The position numbers were made by a program, and so were the translations under genes. The notes under the pieces are model-generated. The model worked only from the letters and a program-made list of their open reading frames with translations, made no database searches and had not been told where the DNA came from. This document shows positions 16,482 through 27,193 of a stretch of 64,000 nucleotides of DNA, in pieces. This DNA comes from Lachnospiraceae bacterium. Lineage in GTDB: Bacteria > Bacillota > Clostridia > Lachnospirales > Lachnospiraceae. Position 1 is the first letter of the stretch, and each line of letters opens with the position of its first letter. The stretch spans positions 23,632 through 87,631 of the forward strand of contig JAILFA010000081.1 of NCBI GenBank assembly GCA_024687125.1, written 5' to 3'.

Positions 16482-19028
16482 TTGGGAAACAATACATCAA
16501 CAAACAAAAAAATGATCGGAGGGAAAACGCTCCTTGTAGCGTTTTCCCTCGGATTCGTTTTGTATCTTCTCTGTGTTCTGCCGATCATTCAGCATCACGG
16601 GGGCCTGTTTTTTTATTACGGTGACTACAATGTCCAGCAGGTTCCGTTTTATGTGCAGGCACATCGCGCCGTACGAAGCGGCAATTTCCACTGGAACTGG
16701 AATCTGGATCTGGGCGGATCCATGGTCGGAGATTTCGCGTTTTATCTGTGGGGGAGTCCCTTTTTCTGGCTGACGGTTCCGTTTCCGGAATCGGCGATCC
16801 CGTACCTGCTGCCGTTCCTTATGGCGCTCAAATTCGGCACAGCCACGCTTACATCGGCTCTTTATATGCGCAGATATGTACGCACCGGGGCGGCGCTTCT
16901 TTCGGGATCCCTTCTTTATGCTTTCTCCGGGTTCCAGGCGTGCAACATCGTCTTTCAGCATTTTGCCGATGTGATCGCCTTTTTCCCGCTGCTTCTCCTT
17001 GCGTTTGACAGCCTGATGTTCCTGGACCACCGCAAGGGTGAACGGCCGTATGAACCGGCTGGATGGACGCTGATCAGATTCTCTCTGATCACCGCGCTGA
17101 TGGCTGTCGTTAATTACTATTTCTTCTTCGGACAGGTCATCTTTCTGCTGCTGTACTTTGTCATCCGATACGCCATGAGCAATCCCTGGCGCGTATGGCT
17201 TCGGATGTTTCTCAGGGCACTCGCGGGAGGAGTGCTCGGCGTGCTGCTCGCGTCCTTTTTCCTGCTTCCGGCTTTCTTCGGCGTCAGCGGCAACAGCCGT
17301 CTGAGTGATGTCGTGACCGGTTACAATCTGCTTGTGTACGAGAGCATGAAGCTGCCGTACGCCATCGTCAAGAGCTTTGTCATGATCCCCGATATCATCG
17401 GCAAGGGGACTCTGTTCTATACCGAAGCGATCCGGAATTCCTCACTGGCGGCATATCTGCCGATGTTCGGCGTTTCCGGTGTGGCGGCCTTTTTCTTTGC
17501 TGTACGCAAAAAAAAGGACTGGCGTAAAACACTTCTGATCGTCTGCGCGCTGATCGCCTTTGTGCCGGTGCTCAACTCGATGTTCTCGCTGTTCAATAAT
17601 CAGTATTATGCGCGCTGGTTCTATATGCCGCTGTTCTTTATGACACTCATTACCGCGCAGCAGCTCGATCACGGCAGGGAAGAGGACTGGAAGGCCGGCG
17701 TGCTGGTGACTGTCATCCTGTTCCTGTTCATGCTGGCAGTGGCACTCCTGCCTTCACGCGATGACAGCGGCACGATCGTCTATCTGAATATGACAGACAA
17801 TCCGGATCTGTTCTGGCGGCAGGTCAAGGGTACCGCGATCATGATCTTTATCCTGGTCGGTGTCATCTGGTTCGTGCGGATGCGCATTCTGCGGCGTCTG
17901 ATCCTGTTCGCCGCCACGATCCTGGCCTGTTTTATCACAACCAATACCGTGCTGACCAACGGGGCGAGTCTGATCAACGATTTCGGCATGAAGGAGTGGA
18001 AGAAGCAGATGATCGATACAAGGCCTGAGCTGAAAAAGGTCGGCTTCTATCGGATCGAGACGGATTCTACATCCACAAACTACGAGATGTATTGGAATAT
18101 CCCCACGATCCACTGCTTTTTAAGTACGGTTCCCGGGGAGATCTTTGATTTCTATGAAGGGACAGCCGGAATCTACCGGACGGTCGAATCGGACGCGGCG
18201 ATCTCCCGGGTGGGACTGAGGGCGATCCTCTCGGCAGGTTATTATCTGGAAAACTCCATCATCAATACAAACGGTGATTTCAGCCAGGGACGCGGGGTTG
18301 AGGGGTATCGTTTTGTGGAGGAGCAGAATGATTTCTCGATCTATGAAAACGAGAACTTTATTCCCATGGGGTTCACCTATCGCTATTTTGTCCGGGAGTC
18401 CGTTTTTGATAAGGTCAATAAGGCGGATGCCGACCAGGCGCTCGTGCGTGTGCTGATCCTGTCAGACGAGGACGCGGACAGATACGGAGAGAACATGAAG
18501 GAACTGCCGGCAGACGAGCTCACACAGCCGGTGTCGGCGGAGGATTTTGCGCTTGCCTGCATGGAACGCAGGGAAAGCGCCTGCACCGATTTTCTGACGG
18601 ATGACCGCGGTTTCTTTGCGGAGACTGCGGATCTGCCGGTGGATTCCCTGGTGTTCTTCTCTGTGCCGGCCGTCAGGGGCTTTACGGCAACGGTTGACGG
18701 CGAGAGTGCCGAGATCGTCAAGGCGGATTACGGCCTGATGGCAGTCCCTGTATCCGCGGGAATACACCGGATCCGGGTAACATATGAGACGCCGGGCAGG
18801 ATCCCCGGCATCCTGCTGACGCTCCTGGGGATTGCCGGCGCCGCGGGATATCTTTTCTGGAACCGCAGAAGGAGGCTCGCCCTGGAGGACGATGAGGATG
18901 CCGGTCCGGAAGCCGAATGGGAGGATGCGGTCGGAAGAGAGAATAAAGACAGTGAGGATGAGCCTTCGGAGATCATGCCTGAGGAAGACGATACCGGAGA
19001 TGCAGAAGAAACGGAGGAGGAAACATGA
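16482..19028 (+). CDS. YfhO-family multi-span membrane protein
   Basis: An 848-residue polytopic membrane protein of the YfhO type. About twelve or more hydrophobic spans occupy residues 16-490, with the family-like early segment [11 protein letters not shown] and [18 protein letters not shown]. An extracytoplasmic domain follows (about 500-770), then a last span and a very acidic tail (from about 800). YfhO proteins are known or proposed to transfer sugars from undecaprenyl carriers to teichoic acids, working with a CsbB-type glycosyltransferase; one is encoded at 20811. The start is uncertain: TTG 16482 or ATG 16512, neither with a good ribosome site. It sits oddly between ilvC and leuC and overlaps leuC by 4 bases. 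Confidence 0.8.
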   Translation: MGNNTSTNKKMIGGKTLLVAFSLGFVLYLLCVLPIIQHHGGLFFYYGDYNVQQVPFYVQAHRAVRSGNFHWNWNLDLGGSMVGDFAFYLWGSPFFWLTVPFPESAIPYLLPFLMALKFGTATLTSALYMRRYVRTGAALLSGSLLYAFSGFQACNIVFQHFADVIAFFPLLLLAFDSLMFLDHRKGERPYEPAGWTLIRFSLITALMAVVNYYFFFGQVIFLLLYFVIRYAMSNPWRVWLRMFLRALAGGVLGVLLASFFLLPAFFGVSGNSRLSDVVTGYNLLVYESMKLPYAIVKSFVMIPDIIGKGTLFYTEAIRNSSLAAYLPMFGVSGVAAFFFAVRKKKDWRKTLLIVCALIAFVPVLNSMFSLFNNQYYARWFYMPLFFMTLITAQQLDHGREEDWKAGVLVTVILFLFMLAVALLPSRDDSGTIVYLNMTDNPDLFWRQVKGTAIMIFILVGVIWFVRMRILRRLILFAATILACFITTNTVLTNGASLINDFGMKEWKKQMIDTRPELKKVGFYRIETDSTSTNYEMYWNIPTIHCFLSTVPGEIFDFYEGTAGIYRTVESDAAISRVGLRAILSAGYYLENSIINTNGDFSQGRGVEGYRFVEEQNDFSIYENENFIPMGFTYRYFVRESVFDKVNKADADQALVRVLILSDEDADRYGENMKELPADELTQPVSAEDFALACMERRESACTDFLTDDRGFFAETADLPVDSLVFFSVPAVRGFTATVDGESAEIVKADYGLMAVPVSAGIHRIRVTYETPGRIPGILLTLLGIAGAAGYLFWNRRRRLALEDDEDAGPEAEWEDAVGRENKDSEDEPSEIMPEEDDTGDAEETEEET

Positions 19029-20296
19029 GTGCAATGACAATGAGCCAGAAGATACTGGCAAAGCATGCGGGGCTTCCCGAAGTCCACGCGGGAGATCTGA
19101 TCGAAGCGCGGCTCGATCTGGTGCTTGGCAATGACATTACCAGCCCTGTCGCCATCAAGGAAATGGAGAAGTTCACCAAAAAGGGCGTTTTCGACAAATC
19201 CAAAATCGCGCTGGTGCCGGATCATTTTGTTCCGAACAAGGACATCAAATCCGCTGAGGGCTGCAAATGTGTCCGTGAATTTGCCAGAGCCAATGAAATA
19301 GAAAACTACTTTGAGGTCGGTGAGATGGGGATCGAGCATGCGCTGCTGCCGGAGAGCGGACTGACGCTTCCCGGAGACGTGATCATCGGCGCGGACTCGC
19401 ATACCTGCACCTATGGAGCGCTGGGAGCGTTTTCCACCGGCGTCGGATCAACGGATATGGCAGCCGGCATGGCCATGGGCAAAACCTGGTTCAAAGTTCC
19501 CGGCGCCATTAAGGTGGTCCTTACCGGAAAACCCGCCCCCTGGGTCTCGGGCAAGGATGTGATCCTCCACCTGATCGGCAGAATCGGCGTGGACGGAGCG
19601 CTCTACAAGTCTCTCGAATTCTCCGGGGAAGGCGTGCAGAACCTCTCCATGGATGACCGCTTTACGATCGCGAACATGGCGATCGAAGCCGGTGCCAAAA
19701 ACGGTATCTTTCCCGTGGATGACAGAACGGTCGCTTATCTCGACGAGCACGCGCCGGGCAAGACCTGGGAGGTGTTCACCGCGGATCCTGACGCGGATTA
19801 CGAGGAGACGGTCACGATCGACTTGGGCAGTCTGAAGCCGACCGTAGCGTTTCCGCATCTTCCGGAAAACGCAAAGACGGTTGATGAGGCAGGAGAGATC
19901 GCGATCGATCAGGTCGTGATCGGTTCCTGTACCAACGGCAGACTTGATGACCTGCGCGTTGCCGCAAGAGTCCTCAAGGGCCGCCATATAGCCAAAGGCC
20001 TTCGCTGTATTGTAATCCCGGCAACGCAAAAGATTTACCTGAAGGCCATGGAGGAGGGACTTCTTAAGACCTTTATCGAAGCGGGCGCCGTGGTATCGAC
20101 CCCGACCTGCGGACCATGTCTCGGCGGTTATATGGGAATTCTGGCCTCCGGTGAGAAATGCGTATCTACGACCAACCGGAACTTTGTCGGCCGCATGGGA
20201 GCGGTGGATTCCGAGATCTATCTCGCGTCTCCCGCGGTTGCCGCCGCGAGCGCTGTGGCGGGCAGGATCGCATCACCGCAGATGATCGGACTTTGA
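19025..20296 (+). CDS. leuC: 3-isopropylmalate dehydratase large subunit
   Basis: The catalytic [4Fe-4S] subunit of isopropylmalate isomerase in leucine synthesis, 423 residues, of the shorter LeuC/HacA type found in clostridia. The three cluster ligands are Cys302 (GSCTNGR), Cys362 and Cys365 (TCGPCLGG). [18 protein letters not shown] carries substrate-site residues. GGAGGAAAC precedes ATG 19025, overlapping the YfhO-like gene. The homoaconitase branch cannot be excluded from sequence alone, but the ilv/leu neighbours argue for leucine synthesis. Confidence 0.96.
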   Translation: MSAMTMSQKILAKHAGLPEVHAGDLIEARLDLVLGNDITSPVAIKEMEKFTKKGVFDKSKIALVPDHFVPNKDIKSAEGCKCVREFARANEIENYFEVGEMGIEHALLPESGLTLPGDVIIGADSHTCTYGALGAFSTGVGSTDMAAGMAMGKTWFKVPGAIKVVLTGKPAPWVSGKDVILHLIGRIGVDGALYKSLEFSGEGVQNLSMDDRFTIANMAIEAGAKNGIFPVDDRTVAYLDEHAPGKTWEVFTADPDADYEETVTIDLGSLKPTVAFPHLPENAKTVDEAGEIAIDQVVIGSCTNGRLDDLRVAARVLKGRHIAKGLRCIVIPATQKIYLKAMEEGLLKTFIEAGAVVSTPTCGPCLGGYMGILASGEKCVSTTNRNFVGRMGAVDSEIYLASPAVAAASAVAGRIASPQMIGL

Positions 20297-20329
20297 TGCT
20301 GCAGGATAAGGCAGCGGAAGGAGAGTAAA

Positions 20330-20824
20330 ATGGAAAAAGCCAGAGGTACGGTACATAAATACGGCGACAATGTGGATACGGATGTCATCATCCCCGCCAG
20401 ATATCTGAACACGGCGGATCCCAAAGAGCTTGCGTCGCACTGCATGGAGGATATCGACAGGGAGTTCGTGAACAAGGTGCACAGCGGCGACATCATGGTG
20501 GCTGATAAGAACTTCGGCTGCGGTTCCTCCCGGGAGCACGCGCCGATCGCGATCAAGGAATCCGGGATCGCATGCGTGATCGCGGAGACCTTTGCGCGGA
20601 TCTTTTATCGCAACAGCATCAATATCGGGCTCGCGATCATTGAGTGCCCGGAAGCTGTACGGGAGATCAGTGACGGGGATACCGTCTCCGTCGATTTCGA
20701 CAGCGGAATGATCACGGATGAGACCACAGGAAAGTCCTGGAAGGGACAGTCGTTCCCGCCGTTCATGCAGAAGATCATCGACTGCGGCGGTCTGATCGGG
20801 TATATCAATCATGAGGCAGATTAA
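20330..20824 (+). CDS. leuD: 3-isopropylmalate dehydratase small subunit
   Basis: The swivel-domain partner of LeuC, 164 residues, the typical length. It begins [23 protein letters not shown] and has the family signature [19 protein letters not shown]. The start ATG 20330 has AAGGAGAG upstream and lies 33 bases after leuC. Its last codons overlap the glycosyltransferase gene by 14 bases, so the envelope gene is translated from the same message. Confidence 0.97.
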   Translation: MEKARGTVHKYGDNVDTDVIIPARYLNTADPKELASHCMEDIDREFVNKVHSGDIMVADKNFGCGSSREHAPIAIKESGIACVIAETFARIFYRNSINIGLAIIECPEAVREISDGDTVSVDFDSGMITDETTGKSWKGQSFPPFMQKIIDCGGLIGYINHEAD

Positions 20825-21806
20825 CAATCGTCTGTTTATGGTCCTCCCGTGCTACAACGAGGAGGAAGTGCTTCCGGAGACATCCAGGCGTCTTTCTGAA
20901 AAGATCAGGGGGATGATCTCAGACGGTACGATCGCGGAAAACAGCCGTATTCTTTTTGTCGATGACGGCTCCCGCGACACTACCTGGCAGCTGATCTCGG
21001 CGCTCTGTAAAGACGATCCGCTCTTTCAGGGAGTGCGGCTCGCTGCGAACCGCGGTCATCAGAACGCGCTTCTGGCGGGACTGATGGTTGCTTCCGGGAT
21101 CTGCGATATGGCGATCTCGATGGATGCGGACCTGCAGGATGACATCGGGGTGATCGATGCCATGGTGGAAAAATACACGGCTGGCGCGGATATTGTCTAC
21201 GGCGTACGCAGCGACCGGAAAACGGACTCCTTTTTCAAACGAACGACCGCGCGCAGCTTTTATAAGCTGATGCACGGCATGGGCGCGGAGACGGTGTATG
21301 ATCATGCTGATTTCCGGCTGATGAGTCAGAGGGCACTCAAGGCCCTTGCGCAGTACGGCGAAGTCAATCTGTTCCTGCGCGGCATTGTGCCGATGCTGGG
21401 CTTTGAAACTCAGATCGTGGAGTACAGCCGAGCAAAGCGCTTTGCGGGTGAGAGCAAGTATCCGCTCAGGAAGATGCTTTCCTTTGCACTGGAGGGGATC
21501 ACCTCGCTTTCGGTCAAGCCGATCCGGATGATCACGGGACTGGGATTCGGCATTTTTATGGTGAGCATCGTCGTCCTCATCTATTCGCTTGTTCGGTATT
21601 TCACCGGTCATACGATCCCCGGCTGGACGACCACGGTGCTTTCCGTCTGGGCGATCGGCGGTCTGATGATGATCTCGCTGGGCGTGATCGGGGAGTATAT
21701 CGGAAAGATCTATCTGGAGAGCAAGGCAAGGCCCAGATATCTCATTGAGGAATATCTGGGAGATGATACAGAGGTCGATCTGATCGACAGAAAGGGTATG
21801 AGCTGA
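20811..21806 (+). CDS. Family 2 glycosyltransferase, CsbB/GtrB-like (polyprenyl-phosphate sugar transferase)
   Basis: A 331-residue membrane-anchored glycosyltransferase that likely loads a sugar onto undecaprenyl phosphate. The GT2 fold shows [17 protein letters not shown] near the N-terminus, [10 protein letters not shown] and the DXD-like SMDADLQDD. Two C-terminal membrane spans (about 232-254 and 268-291) and the tail [20 protein letters not shown] are typical of GtrB/CsbB/YkcC proteins. In bacilli, CsbB acts with YfhO, and a YfhO-like protein is encoded at 16482. It overlaps leuD by 14 bases. The sugar and acceptor are not predictable. Confidence 0.88.
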   Translation: MRQINNRLFMVLPCYNEEEVLPETSRRLSEKIRGMISDGTIAENSRILFVDDGSRDTTWQLISALCKDDPLFQGVRLAANRGHQNALLAGLMVASGICDMAISMDADLQDDIGVIDAMVEKYTAGADIVYGVRSDRKTDSFFKRTTARSFYKLMHGMGAETVYDHADFRLMSQRALKALAQYGEVNLFLRGIVPMLGFETQIVEYSRAKRFAGESKYPLRKMLSFALEGITSLSVKPIRMITGLGFGIFMVSIVVLIYSLVRYFTGHTIPGWTTTVLSVWAIGGLMMISLGVIGEYIGKIYLESKARPRYLIEEYLGDDTEVDLIDRKGMS

Positions 21807-21808
21807 AG

Positions 21809-22702
21809 ATGCATGAGGTTGAGGAAAAAGACGACTATATCGTAGTCGACGGTCATAAGATCCGCAGGACCAAGCCCGCCGAGGAGGAACAGCCGCAAAA
21901 CGCTGATCAGAAGAACACGCAGGGTGCGCCTGCCAGGGAACCCGCCAACGAGCATTCGCATATCGGCAGGGTGATCGGTGTGGTATCCGGAAAAGGCGGT
22001 GTCGGCAAGAGCTTTGTCACCGCTGCAGCAGCGGTCATGTTAAACCGCAGAGGGCTCAGAACTGCCATTCTGGATGCGGATATCACCGGGCCGTCGATCC
22101 CCAGGATGTTCGGGATCAGCCGGGGCGGCGGCGCTGACGCGGCGAGCGAGACGGAGATCCTGCCCGGAACGACCGGGACCGGAATAAAGCTCATGAGTCT
22201 CAATCTTCTGATGCCAAATGAGACGGATCCGGTGATCTGGCGCGGCCCCGTGATCGCGGGCGTCGTCAAGCAGTTCTGGAAGGATGTCCGGTGGGGCGAT
22301 ATTGATGTGATGCTGGTGGATATGCCGCCCGGGACCGGCGATGTGCCGCTCACGGTGTTTCAGTCTCTCCCGGTGGACGGTATCGTTGTTGTGTCCACCC
22401 CGCAGGAGCTTGTCTCCATGATCGTCGAAAAGGCGATCAACATGGCACAGCTGATGGAGATCCCGGTGATCGGCCTGGTGGAGAATATGAGTTATCTGAC
22501 CTGTCCGCACTGCGGCGAGCCGATCTATCTGTTCGGTGACGAGCATGATGCCGGTGCCATCAGACGGGGGATCGATATCGTAGCCCGCCTTCCGATGAAT
22601 CCGGGATTCGCGCAGATCGCGGACCAGGGAAGAATCGAGGAACTGCAGACCGCGGATTTCGACGTGCTTGTTGAAAAACTGGATGTACTGGTCCGGGCAT
22701 AA
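21809..22702 (+). CDS. Mrp/ApbC/NBP35-type Fe-S cluster carrier ATPase
   Basis: A 297-residue P-loop protein of the Mrp family, thought to carry [4Fe-4S] clusters to target enzymes. After a charged N-terminal extension of about 50 residues comes the deviant Walker A GKGGVGKS (61-68), then the switch segment LDADITGPSIPRMFG, VDMPPGTGDVPLTV, and the metal-binding CPHC motif (Cys232, Cys235) in SYLTCPHCGEPIYLFG. It starts 3 bases after the glycosyltransferase gene. It could serve the Fe-S enzyme LeuCD in the same operon; that is inference. Confidence 0.93.
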   Translation: MHEVEEKDDYIVVDGHKIRRTKPAEEEQPQNADQKNTQGAPAREPANEHSHIGRVIGVVSGKGGVGKSFVTAAAAVMLNRRGLRTAILDADITGPSIPRMFGISRGGGADAASETEILPGTTGTGIKLMSLNLLMPNETDPVIWRGPVIAGVVKQFWKDVRWGDIDVMLVDMPPGTGDVPLTVFQSLPVDGIVVVSTPQELVSMIVEKAINMAQLMEIPVIGLVENMSYLTCPHCGEPIYLFGDEHDAGAIRRGIDIVARLPMNPGFAQIADQGRIEELQTADFDVLVEKLDVLVRA

Positions 22703-22716
22703 GAGGGCAGGAACGG

Positions 22717-24147
22717 ATGAAATGGAAACCGGATAAAAACCAGATCCGATGGGGAGTCACGATCTTCCTGACAGCGGCAGCCATTATGCTGCTGTATTAT
22801 CTGCTGTTCCAGGGAAGCAGATTCACGGGCGGTATCAGCCGTTTCCTCGGTGTCATGGCACCCTTACTCTACGGGATCGTCATCGCGTATATCCTGTCCC
22901 CGGTTCTGCATTTTGTAGAAAAAAGGATCTTTGCGCCCATCTACAGAAAGCGCGGTATCGATCTGCGCACGCCTGAAGCGGAGAAATACAGGAAGAGGGT
23001 ACGCGGCTGGTCGGTCACCATCACCATGACGTTTTTCCTCCTGGCGCTCGGACTGCTCCTGATGATCATCCTGCCGCAGCTGATCTCCAATCTGCGGGAT
23101 TTTATCTACATGACGCCCGTGTATTTCGGCAATGTTGCCAACGCTGCGGTCGATCTGATCAAAAAACTGCCGCTGCAGGACAGCGAGACGTTTTTCAGAA
23201 ACACGGATATCGTGGAACTGATCAAGAGCATCGCGCAGTCCGCCGCTTCCCTGATCGAGCGTATCCAGCCGCACATCCAGACGCTTCTGCACATCTTTTC
23301 CGTGAGCATCACATCGACCTTTAACGTGATCTTCAGCTTTGCGGTCGGCCTGGTCGTGGCGGTCTATCTACTCCTGAGCAAGGAAAAACTGAAGTCACAG
23401 TGGAAAAAGATCATGTACGCGGTCTTTAAGGAGGAGACGGCCAATGAGCTGATCTCGGGCGTCCGCTACACACACTATGTCTTTTCCGGGTTCCTGGGCG
23501 GCAAGATCATCGATTCGATCGTCGTCGCGATCCTATGCTACATCGGTGCGCTCGTTATGGGAACGCCGTACGCGATCATCATGGCGGTCATCGTGGGCGT
23601 GACCAATATGATCCCGTTCTTCGGACCGTATATCGGTGAGTTCATCACCTTTGTCCTGCTCGTGATGATCCATCCGTTCTCGGCAGTCACCTTTTTCCTG
23701 TTTCTATTTGTCCTGCAGCAGATCGACGGCAACATCATCGGCCCCAAGATCCTCGGTGATTCCACGGGACTGCCCGGTTTCTGGGTGATCGTTTCCGTCC
23801 TGCTTTTCGGCTACTTCTTCGGCGTCTACGGCTGGGTGCTCGGCGTGCCGCTGTTCGCGGTCCTCTACGCATTCATCCGCAGGGTCGTCAACCGCCGTCT
23901 GGAAAAAAGAGATCTGCCGACAGATACCGGACAGTACAGGGATGCCGCCTATGTGGAAAAGGGAAAGCTTGTTCAGAAGGCGGACGCGGATCTGGACCGT
24001 TATCATGTCCGCCATCCGATGTCTTTCTGGCGAAGGTTCTTCCGCATGCGTGATGAGATCGGGAACCATATCGGCGATACGCTGCACAAAAAAGACGATA
24101 CGGACACGAAACCGGAGGATCCCGGAGAAAAATCAGACGGGACTTGA
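22717..24147 (+). CDS. AI-2E family transporter
   Basis: A 476-residue polytopic membrane protein of the AI-2E (PerM/YdiK/TqsA) family. Spans at the N-terminus are followed by a long amphipathic extracytoplasmic region and then a C-terminal cluster of spans, including the characteristic GVTNMIPFFGPYIG and FVLQQIDGNIIGPKILG. A charged cytoplasmic tail of about 90 residues follows the last span. Members have been linked to autoinducer or ion/osmolyte export, and the substrate here is unknown. It begins 15 bases after mrp, and its stop lies inside the ilvE promoter. Confidence 0.92.
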   Translation: MKWKPDKNQIRWGVTIFLTAAAIMLLYYLLFQGSRFTGGISRFLGVMAPLLYGIVIAYILSPVLHFVEKRIFAPIYRKRGIDLRTPEAEKYRKRVRGWSVTITMTFFLLALGLLLMIILPQLISNLRDFIYMTPVYFGNVANAAVDLIKKLPLQDSETFFRNTDIVELIKSIAQSAASLIERIQPHIQTLLHIFSVSITSTFNVIFSFAVGLVVAVYLLLSKEKLKSQWKKIMYAVFKEETANELISGVRYTHYVFSGFLGGKIIDSIVVAILCYIGALVMGTPYAIIMAVIVGVTNMIPFFGPYIGEFITFVLLVMIHPFSAVTFFLFLFVLQQIDGNIIGPKILGDSTGLPGFWVIVSVLLFGYFFGVYGWVLGVPLFAVLYAFIRRVVNRRLEKRDLPTDTGQYRDAAYVEKGKLVQKADADLDRYHVRHPMSFWRRFFRMRDEIGNHIGDTLHKKDDTDTKPEDPGEKSDGT

Positions 24148-24173
24148 CTTTCCCGGGAACGCGTTTTTATAAT
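24144..24173 (+). promoter_or_regulatory. Promoter of ilvE
   Basis: TTGACT (24144-24149), an 18-base spacer and TATAAT (24168-24173). The -35 box overlaps the stop codon of the preceding gene. It gives ilvE its own transcript. Confidence 0.8.
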
Positions 24174-24226
24174 GTTACGGATGTAAGAAGCTATTACGGA
24201 TGAGCATCAGACAGGAGGGCTTTTTC

Positions 24227-25258
24227 ATGAGCAAGAAGGAACTGGATTGGGGAAATCTCGGATTTAGCTACATCAAGACGGACAAGCGTTATGTCTCGAA
24301 TTTCAAGAACGGCGCCTGGGATGACGGAGCGATTACGGATGACTCCACCATTGTCATGAGCGAGGATGCGGGTGTTCTCCATTACGCCCAGGAGTGCTTC
24401 GAGGGACTGAAAGCCTATACGACAGCCGACGGACGGATCGTGACGTTCCGTGTAGATCAGAACGCAAAGCGCATGGTTGATTCCGCAAAGCGTCTGGAGA
24501 TGCCTCCTTTCCCGGAAGAGCGGTTCATCGATGCCGTGAAGCAGGTAGTGCGTGCCAACAGCGAGTGGGTGCCTCCGCATGGGAGCGGCGCGACGCTGTA
24601 TGTACGTCCTGTGATGTTTGCCACCGGCAATGTCATCGGTGTGAATCCCGCGGATGAGTATCAGTTCCGTATCTTTGTTACGCCTGTAGGTCCGTATTTC
24701 AAGGGCGGCGCAAAGCCGATCGTCATCAAGGTCAGTGATTTCGACCGCGCGGCACCGCACGGAACCGGCAATATCAAGGCCGGACTCAACTATGCGATGA
24801 GTCTGCACGCGATCGTTACGGCACATAAGGAGGGATTCGCCGAGAACCTTTATCTGGACGCGGCAACCCGCACTTATGTAGAGGAGACGGGCGGCGCCAA
24901 TCTGCTCTTTGTTGACAAGGACGGAAATCTTGTGGTACCGAAGTCTCATTCCGATTCGATCCTTCCTTCCATTACCCGCCGTTCCATCGTGGAGATGGCC
25001 CGCGATCATCTCCACATGAACGTTGAGGAACGGTTCGTGAAGCTCGACGAGCTTGATAACTTCACGGAGATGGGTCTGTGCGGCACCGCGGCGGTCATCT
25101 CGCCGGTCGGCAAGATCAACGACCATGGCCGTGAGATCTGCTTCGCGAGCGGCATGGAGAAGATGGGTCCGGTGATCCAGAAACTTTATGATACGCTGAC
25201 GGGTATGCAGATGGGAGATATCCCTGCACCCGAAGGATGGATCCATGTGATCGACTGA
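24227..25258 (+). CDS. ilvE: Branched-chain amino acid aminotransferase
   Basis: A PLP enzyme of fold type IV performing the last step of valine, leucine and isoleucine synthesis, and the first of their breakdown. The chosen start gives 343 residues. The PLP lysine is Lys184 in GTGNIKAGLNYAMS; the family motif EETGGANLLFV and the phosphate-binding GTAAVISPVG follow. ATG 24227 is set by AGGAGGG at 24213-24219, although the frame is open from 24200. It resembles the longer, eukaryote-like BCAT group (LDWGNLGFSYIKTD start) common in clostridia. Confidence 0.96.
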   Translation: MSKKELDWGNLGFSYIKTDKRYVSNFKNGAWDDGAITDDSTIVMSEDAGVLHYAQECFEGLKAYTTADGRIVTFRVDQNAKRMVDSAKRLEMPPFPEERFIDAVKQVVRANSEWVPPHGSGATLYVRPVMFATGNVIGVNPADEYQFRIFVTPVGPYFKGGAKPIVIKVSDFDRAAPHGTGNIKAGLNYAMSLHAIVTAHKEGFAENLYLDAATRTYVEETGGANLLFVDKDGNLVVPKSHSDSILPSITRRSIVEMARDHLHMNVEERFVKLDELDNFTEMGLCGTAAVISPVGKINDHGREICFASGMEKMGPVIQKLYDTLTGMQMGDIPAPEGWIHVID

Positions 25259-25281
25259 TACGGATCGGGATCAGATATCAG

Positions 25282-25316
25282 AATCCCCGCTGCCGTAAAG
25301 CGCAGCGGGGATTTTT
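25282..25316 (+). terminator. Terminator after ilvE
   Basis: A perfect 12-base stem AATCCCCGCTGC / GCAGCGGGGATT with an 8-base loop, followed by T residues. It separates ilvE from the convergent rqcH gene and may also help end rqcH transcription, although its T tract favours the + strand. Confidence 0.9.
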
Positions 25317-25350
25317 GTATTCCTGTGTCGTTGAAAACGCGGCTCACTTC

Positions 25351-27153
25351 TTATCCGTCGACGCTGATGAGCCCTTCGGTTCCTGGTTTGACGGCCATGG
25401 AGTAGTTCGTGTGGTAGATCACATATCCAGGATGAGCTCCGGCCGGCTTTTTGACTTCCTTTCTGCGGACGTAGTCCACCTCGACGAGCTGCTGTTCACT
25501 TCCCGCCGAATAGCAGGCGGCGAGGGAAGCGGCGATCTCGAAGATCCTGTCAGGCAGTTCCTCCTGCCTGCCCTGCGGAACCTTGAGGATGACATGGGAG
25601 CCCGGGATCTTTTTGGCGTGAAACCACCAATCGCCGCCGTTCGCGAACTGAAAGGTCAGTCGGTCGTTCTGCAGGTTGTTCCTTCCGACATAGAGATCAT
25701 AGGTCTCTTCCCGGCCGCTGTCCGTAATAACGGCGCGGTAGTGGAGCGGCGGGCTCTTTTCTTCTTTCTTTCTGCCTTTTGTTTTTCCACCCGCGGATGC
25801 GGGTTTTTTCAGATAACCGGAGATCGCCAGTTCCTCGCGGATCTCGGAGAGATCGCTTTCCGTACGGGCAAGGGTGATGGCTTCCTCGACGCTCATCAGA
25901 TGCTCGATGTCGAGACGGACGGCCTGTGTCTGCTCGGCGAGAGCTTCTGCTGTACGCTTGAGCTTCCGGTAGCGGTCAAAATACTTCCCGGCGTTTTCCT
26001 GGGCGGTGAGCTGCGGATCGAGCGGGATATCGATCTCCTGATCCGTGTGGTAATCCGTGACCGTCAGGTGCTTTGCTTTCGGCTCCGCCTGATAGCCGAA
26101 GGCCTGCAGGAGCTCGCCGTAGAGGCGGTACCGATCCATCTTTCCGGTGTCGGCCAGCTGCTTTTCCTGCAGATCCAGCTTTTTGCGGCTGCGCTCGAGG
26201 AGAGTCCCGACCAGGTGCCGGAGGTCCGCGGAGCGCTCATGCATTCGGTTCAGGAGCGCTTTTTCACGATAGTAGCAGGCGATCAGAGGGCTCATATCAG
26301 GATAGCTGACGAGCCTGGCATCCTGGGTGTGCTCATAGAGGGTGAGCGGTACGGCTGCGTACTCTGTCGGGATATCCCGCAGATAGGCTATGCAGGGAGA
26401 AAAAGCCCCGTTTTTCAGGTCCTGTGCAAATGTCAGAAAAGTATCGCAGAGACGGTCAAACTCCGCGTCCGTCAGCGAGATCGCCGAGCGGTCGGCGTCA
26501 ATACCGGCGCGGTAGCACAGTTCCTGGGAAAGGATCGTGGAGATGCCCTGTACGCAGGAGACGATCGCCTTGGCAAGGGGCATGCCCCTGCCGCGCAGAG
26601 AGGTCTGCAGATACTTTCTGTCCGCATCTGCCGGAGGGACCTTGCCCTGCTGGGCGGGGACAAAGTATGCCCGGCCTGGGAGGACCTCGCGGACAGAGCT
26701 CATCGCGGAGGATACCCGCCGGATGCTGTCAATGATCCGATCTTCTTCATCGGTCAGGATGATGTTCGAGTATTTGCCCATGAGTTCGATGAGCAGAATA
26801 TGACGCTTCCTGTCACCCATTTCGTCGAGACCTTCGATCGTGAACCTCAGGATCCGTTCGAAATCCGGTTGTTTCACGGAGAGGATGCGGCCGCCGGTCA
26901 GGTGCTTGCGCAGGAGCATGCAGAATGCGGGTGCCTGAGGCGGTGCGGGTTTGTTCTCGGTGGTCAGATAGACGAGCGGGAGAGAAGCGTTCGATGAAAG
27001 GACCAGGCGGACGGTGCCTTCCTGACCCTGCGGTTTGGCCGTGATATAGAGTTCGTCCCCTTCCGTCTGGGAGATCTTGTTGATCCTGGCACCGGCCAGG
27101 ACGGCTTCCAGCTCCCTGGACAGGGCGTAAACAGTGAGTCCGTCAAATGCCAT
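25351..27153 (-). CDS. rqcH: NFACT-family ribosome quality control protein RqcH
   Basis: The bacterial Rqc2/NEMF homologue, formerly annotated as a fibronectin-binding protein. It binds stalled 50S subunits and directs alanine tailing. The 600 residues contain NFACT-N (MAFDGLTVYALSREL to about 230), a middle helical region (about 270-430) and a C-terminal NFACT-R domain with GGDWWFHAKKIPGSHVILK. The Asp-Arg pair needed for tailing in Bacillus appears here as Glu99-Arg100 (FERIL). The gene is on the minus strand with a promoter only about 12 bases before ATG 27153 and no visible ribosome site. Confidence 0.94.
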   Translation of the reverse strand: MAFDGLTVYALSRELEAVLAGARINKISQTEGDELYITAKPQGQEGTVRLVLSSNASLPLVYLTTENKPAPPQAPAFCMLLRKHLTGGRILSVKQPDFERILRFTIEGLDEMGDRKRHILLIELMGKYSNIILTDEEDRIIDSIRRVSSAMSSVREVLPGRAYFVPAQQGKVPPADADRKYLQTSLRGRGMPLAKAIVSCVQGISTILSQELCYRAGIDADRSAISLTDAEFDRLCDTFLTFAQDLKNGAFSPCIAYLRDIPTEYAAVPLTLYEHTQDARLVSYPDMSPLIACYYREKALLNRMHERSADLRHLVGTLLERSRKKLDLQEKQLADTGKMDRYRLYGELLQAFGYQAEPKAKHLTVTDYHTDQEIDIPLDPQLTAQENAGKYFDRYRKLKRTAEALAEQTQAVRLDIEHLMSVEEAITLARTESDLSEIREELAISGYLKKPASAGGKTKGRKKEEKSPPLHYRAVITDSGREETYDLYVGRNNLQNDRLTFQFANGGDWWFHAKKIPGSHVILKVPQGRQEELPDRIFEIAASLAACYSAGSEQQLVEVDYVRRKEVKKPAGAHPGYVIYHTNYSMAVKPGTEGLISVDG

Positions 27154-27165
27154 AGCAAAGGATAT

Positions 27166-27193
27166 AGTATATCTGTTCTTGTATAAATGTCAA
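27166..27193 (-). promoter_or_regulatory. Promoter of rqcH (minus strand)
   Basis: Read on the minus strand: TTGACA (27193-27188), a 16-base spacer and TATACT (27171-27166). It overlaps the divergent uxaB promoter. The ATG lies 12 bases after the -10 box, implying a leader of only a few bases. Confidence 0.75.

Noticed and set aside
25237-26997. A 586-codon + strand open frame opposite rqcH
   Set aside because: It lies entirely across the well-supported rqcH gene on the other strand and the product has no family features; GC-rich sequence keeps antisense frames open.
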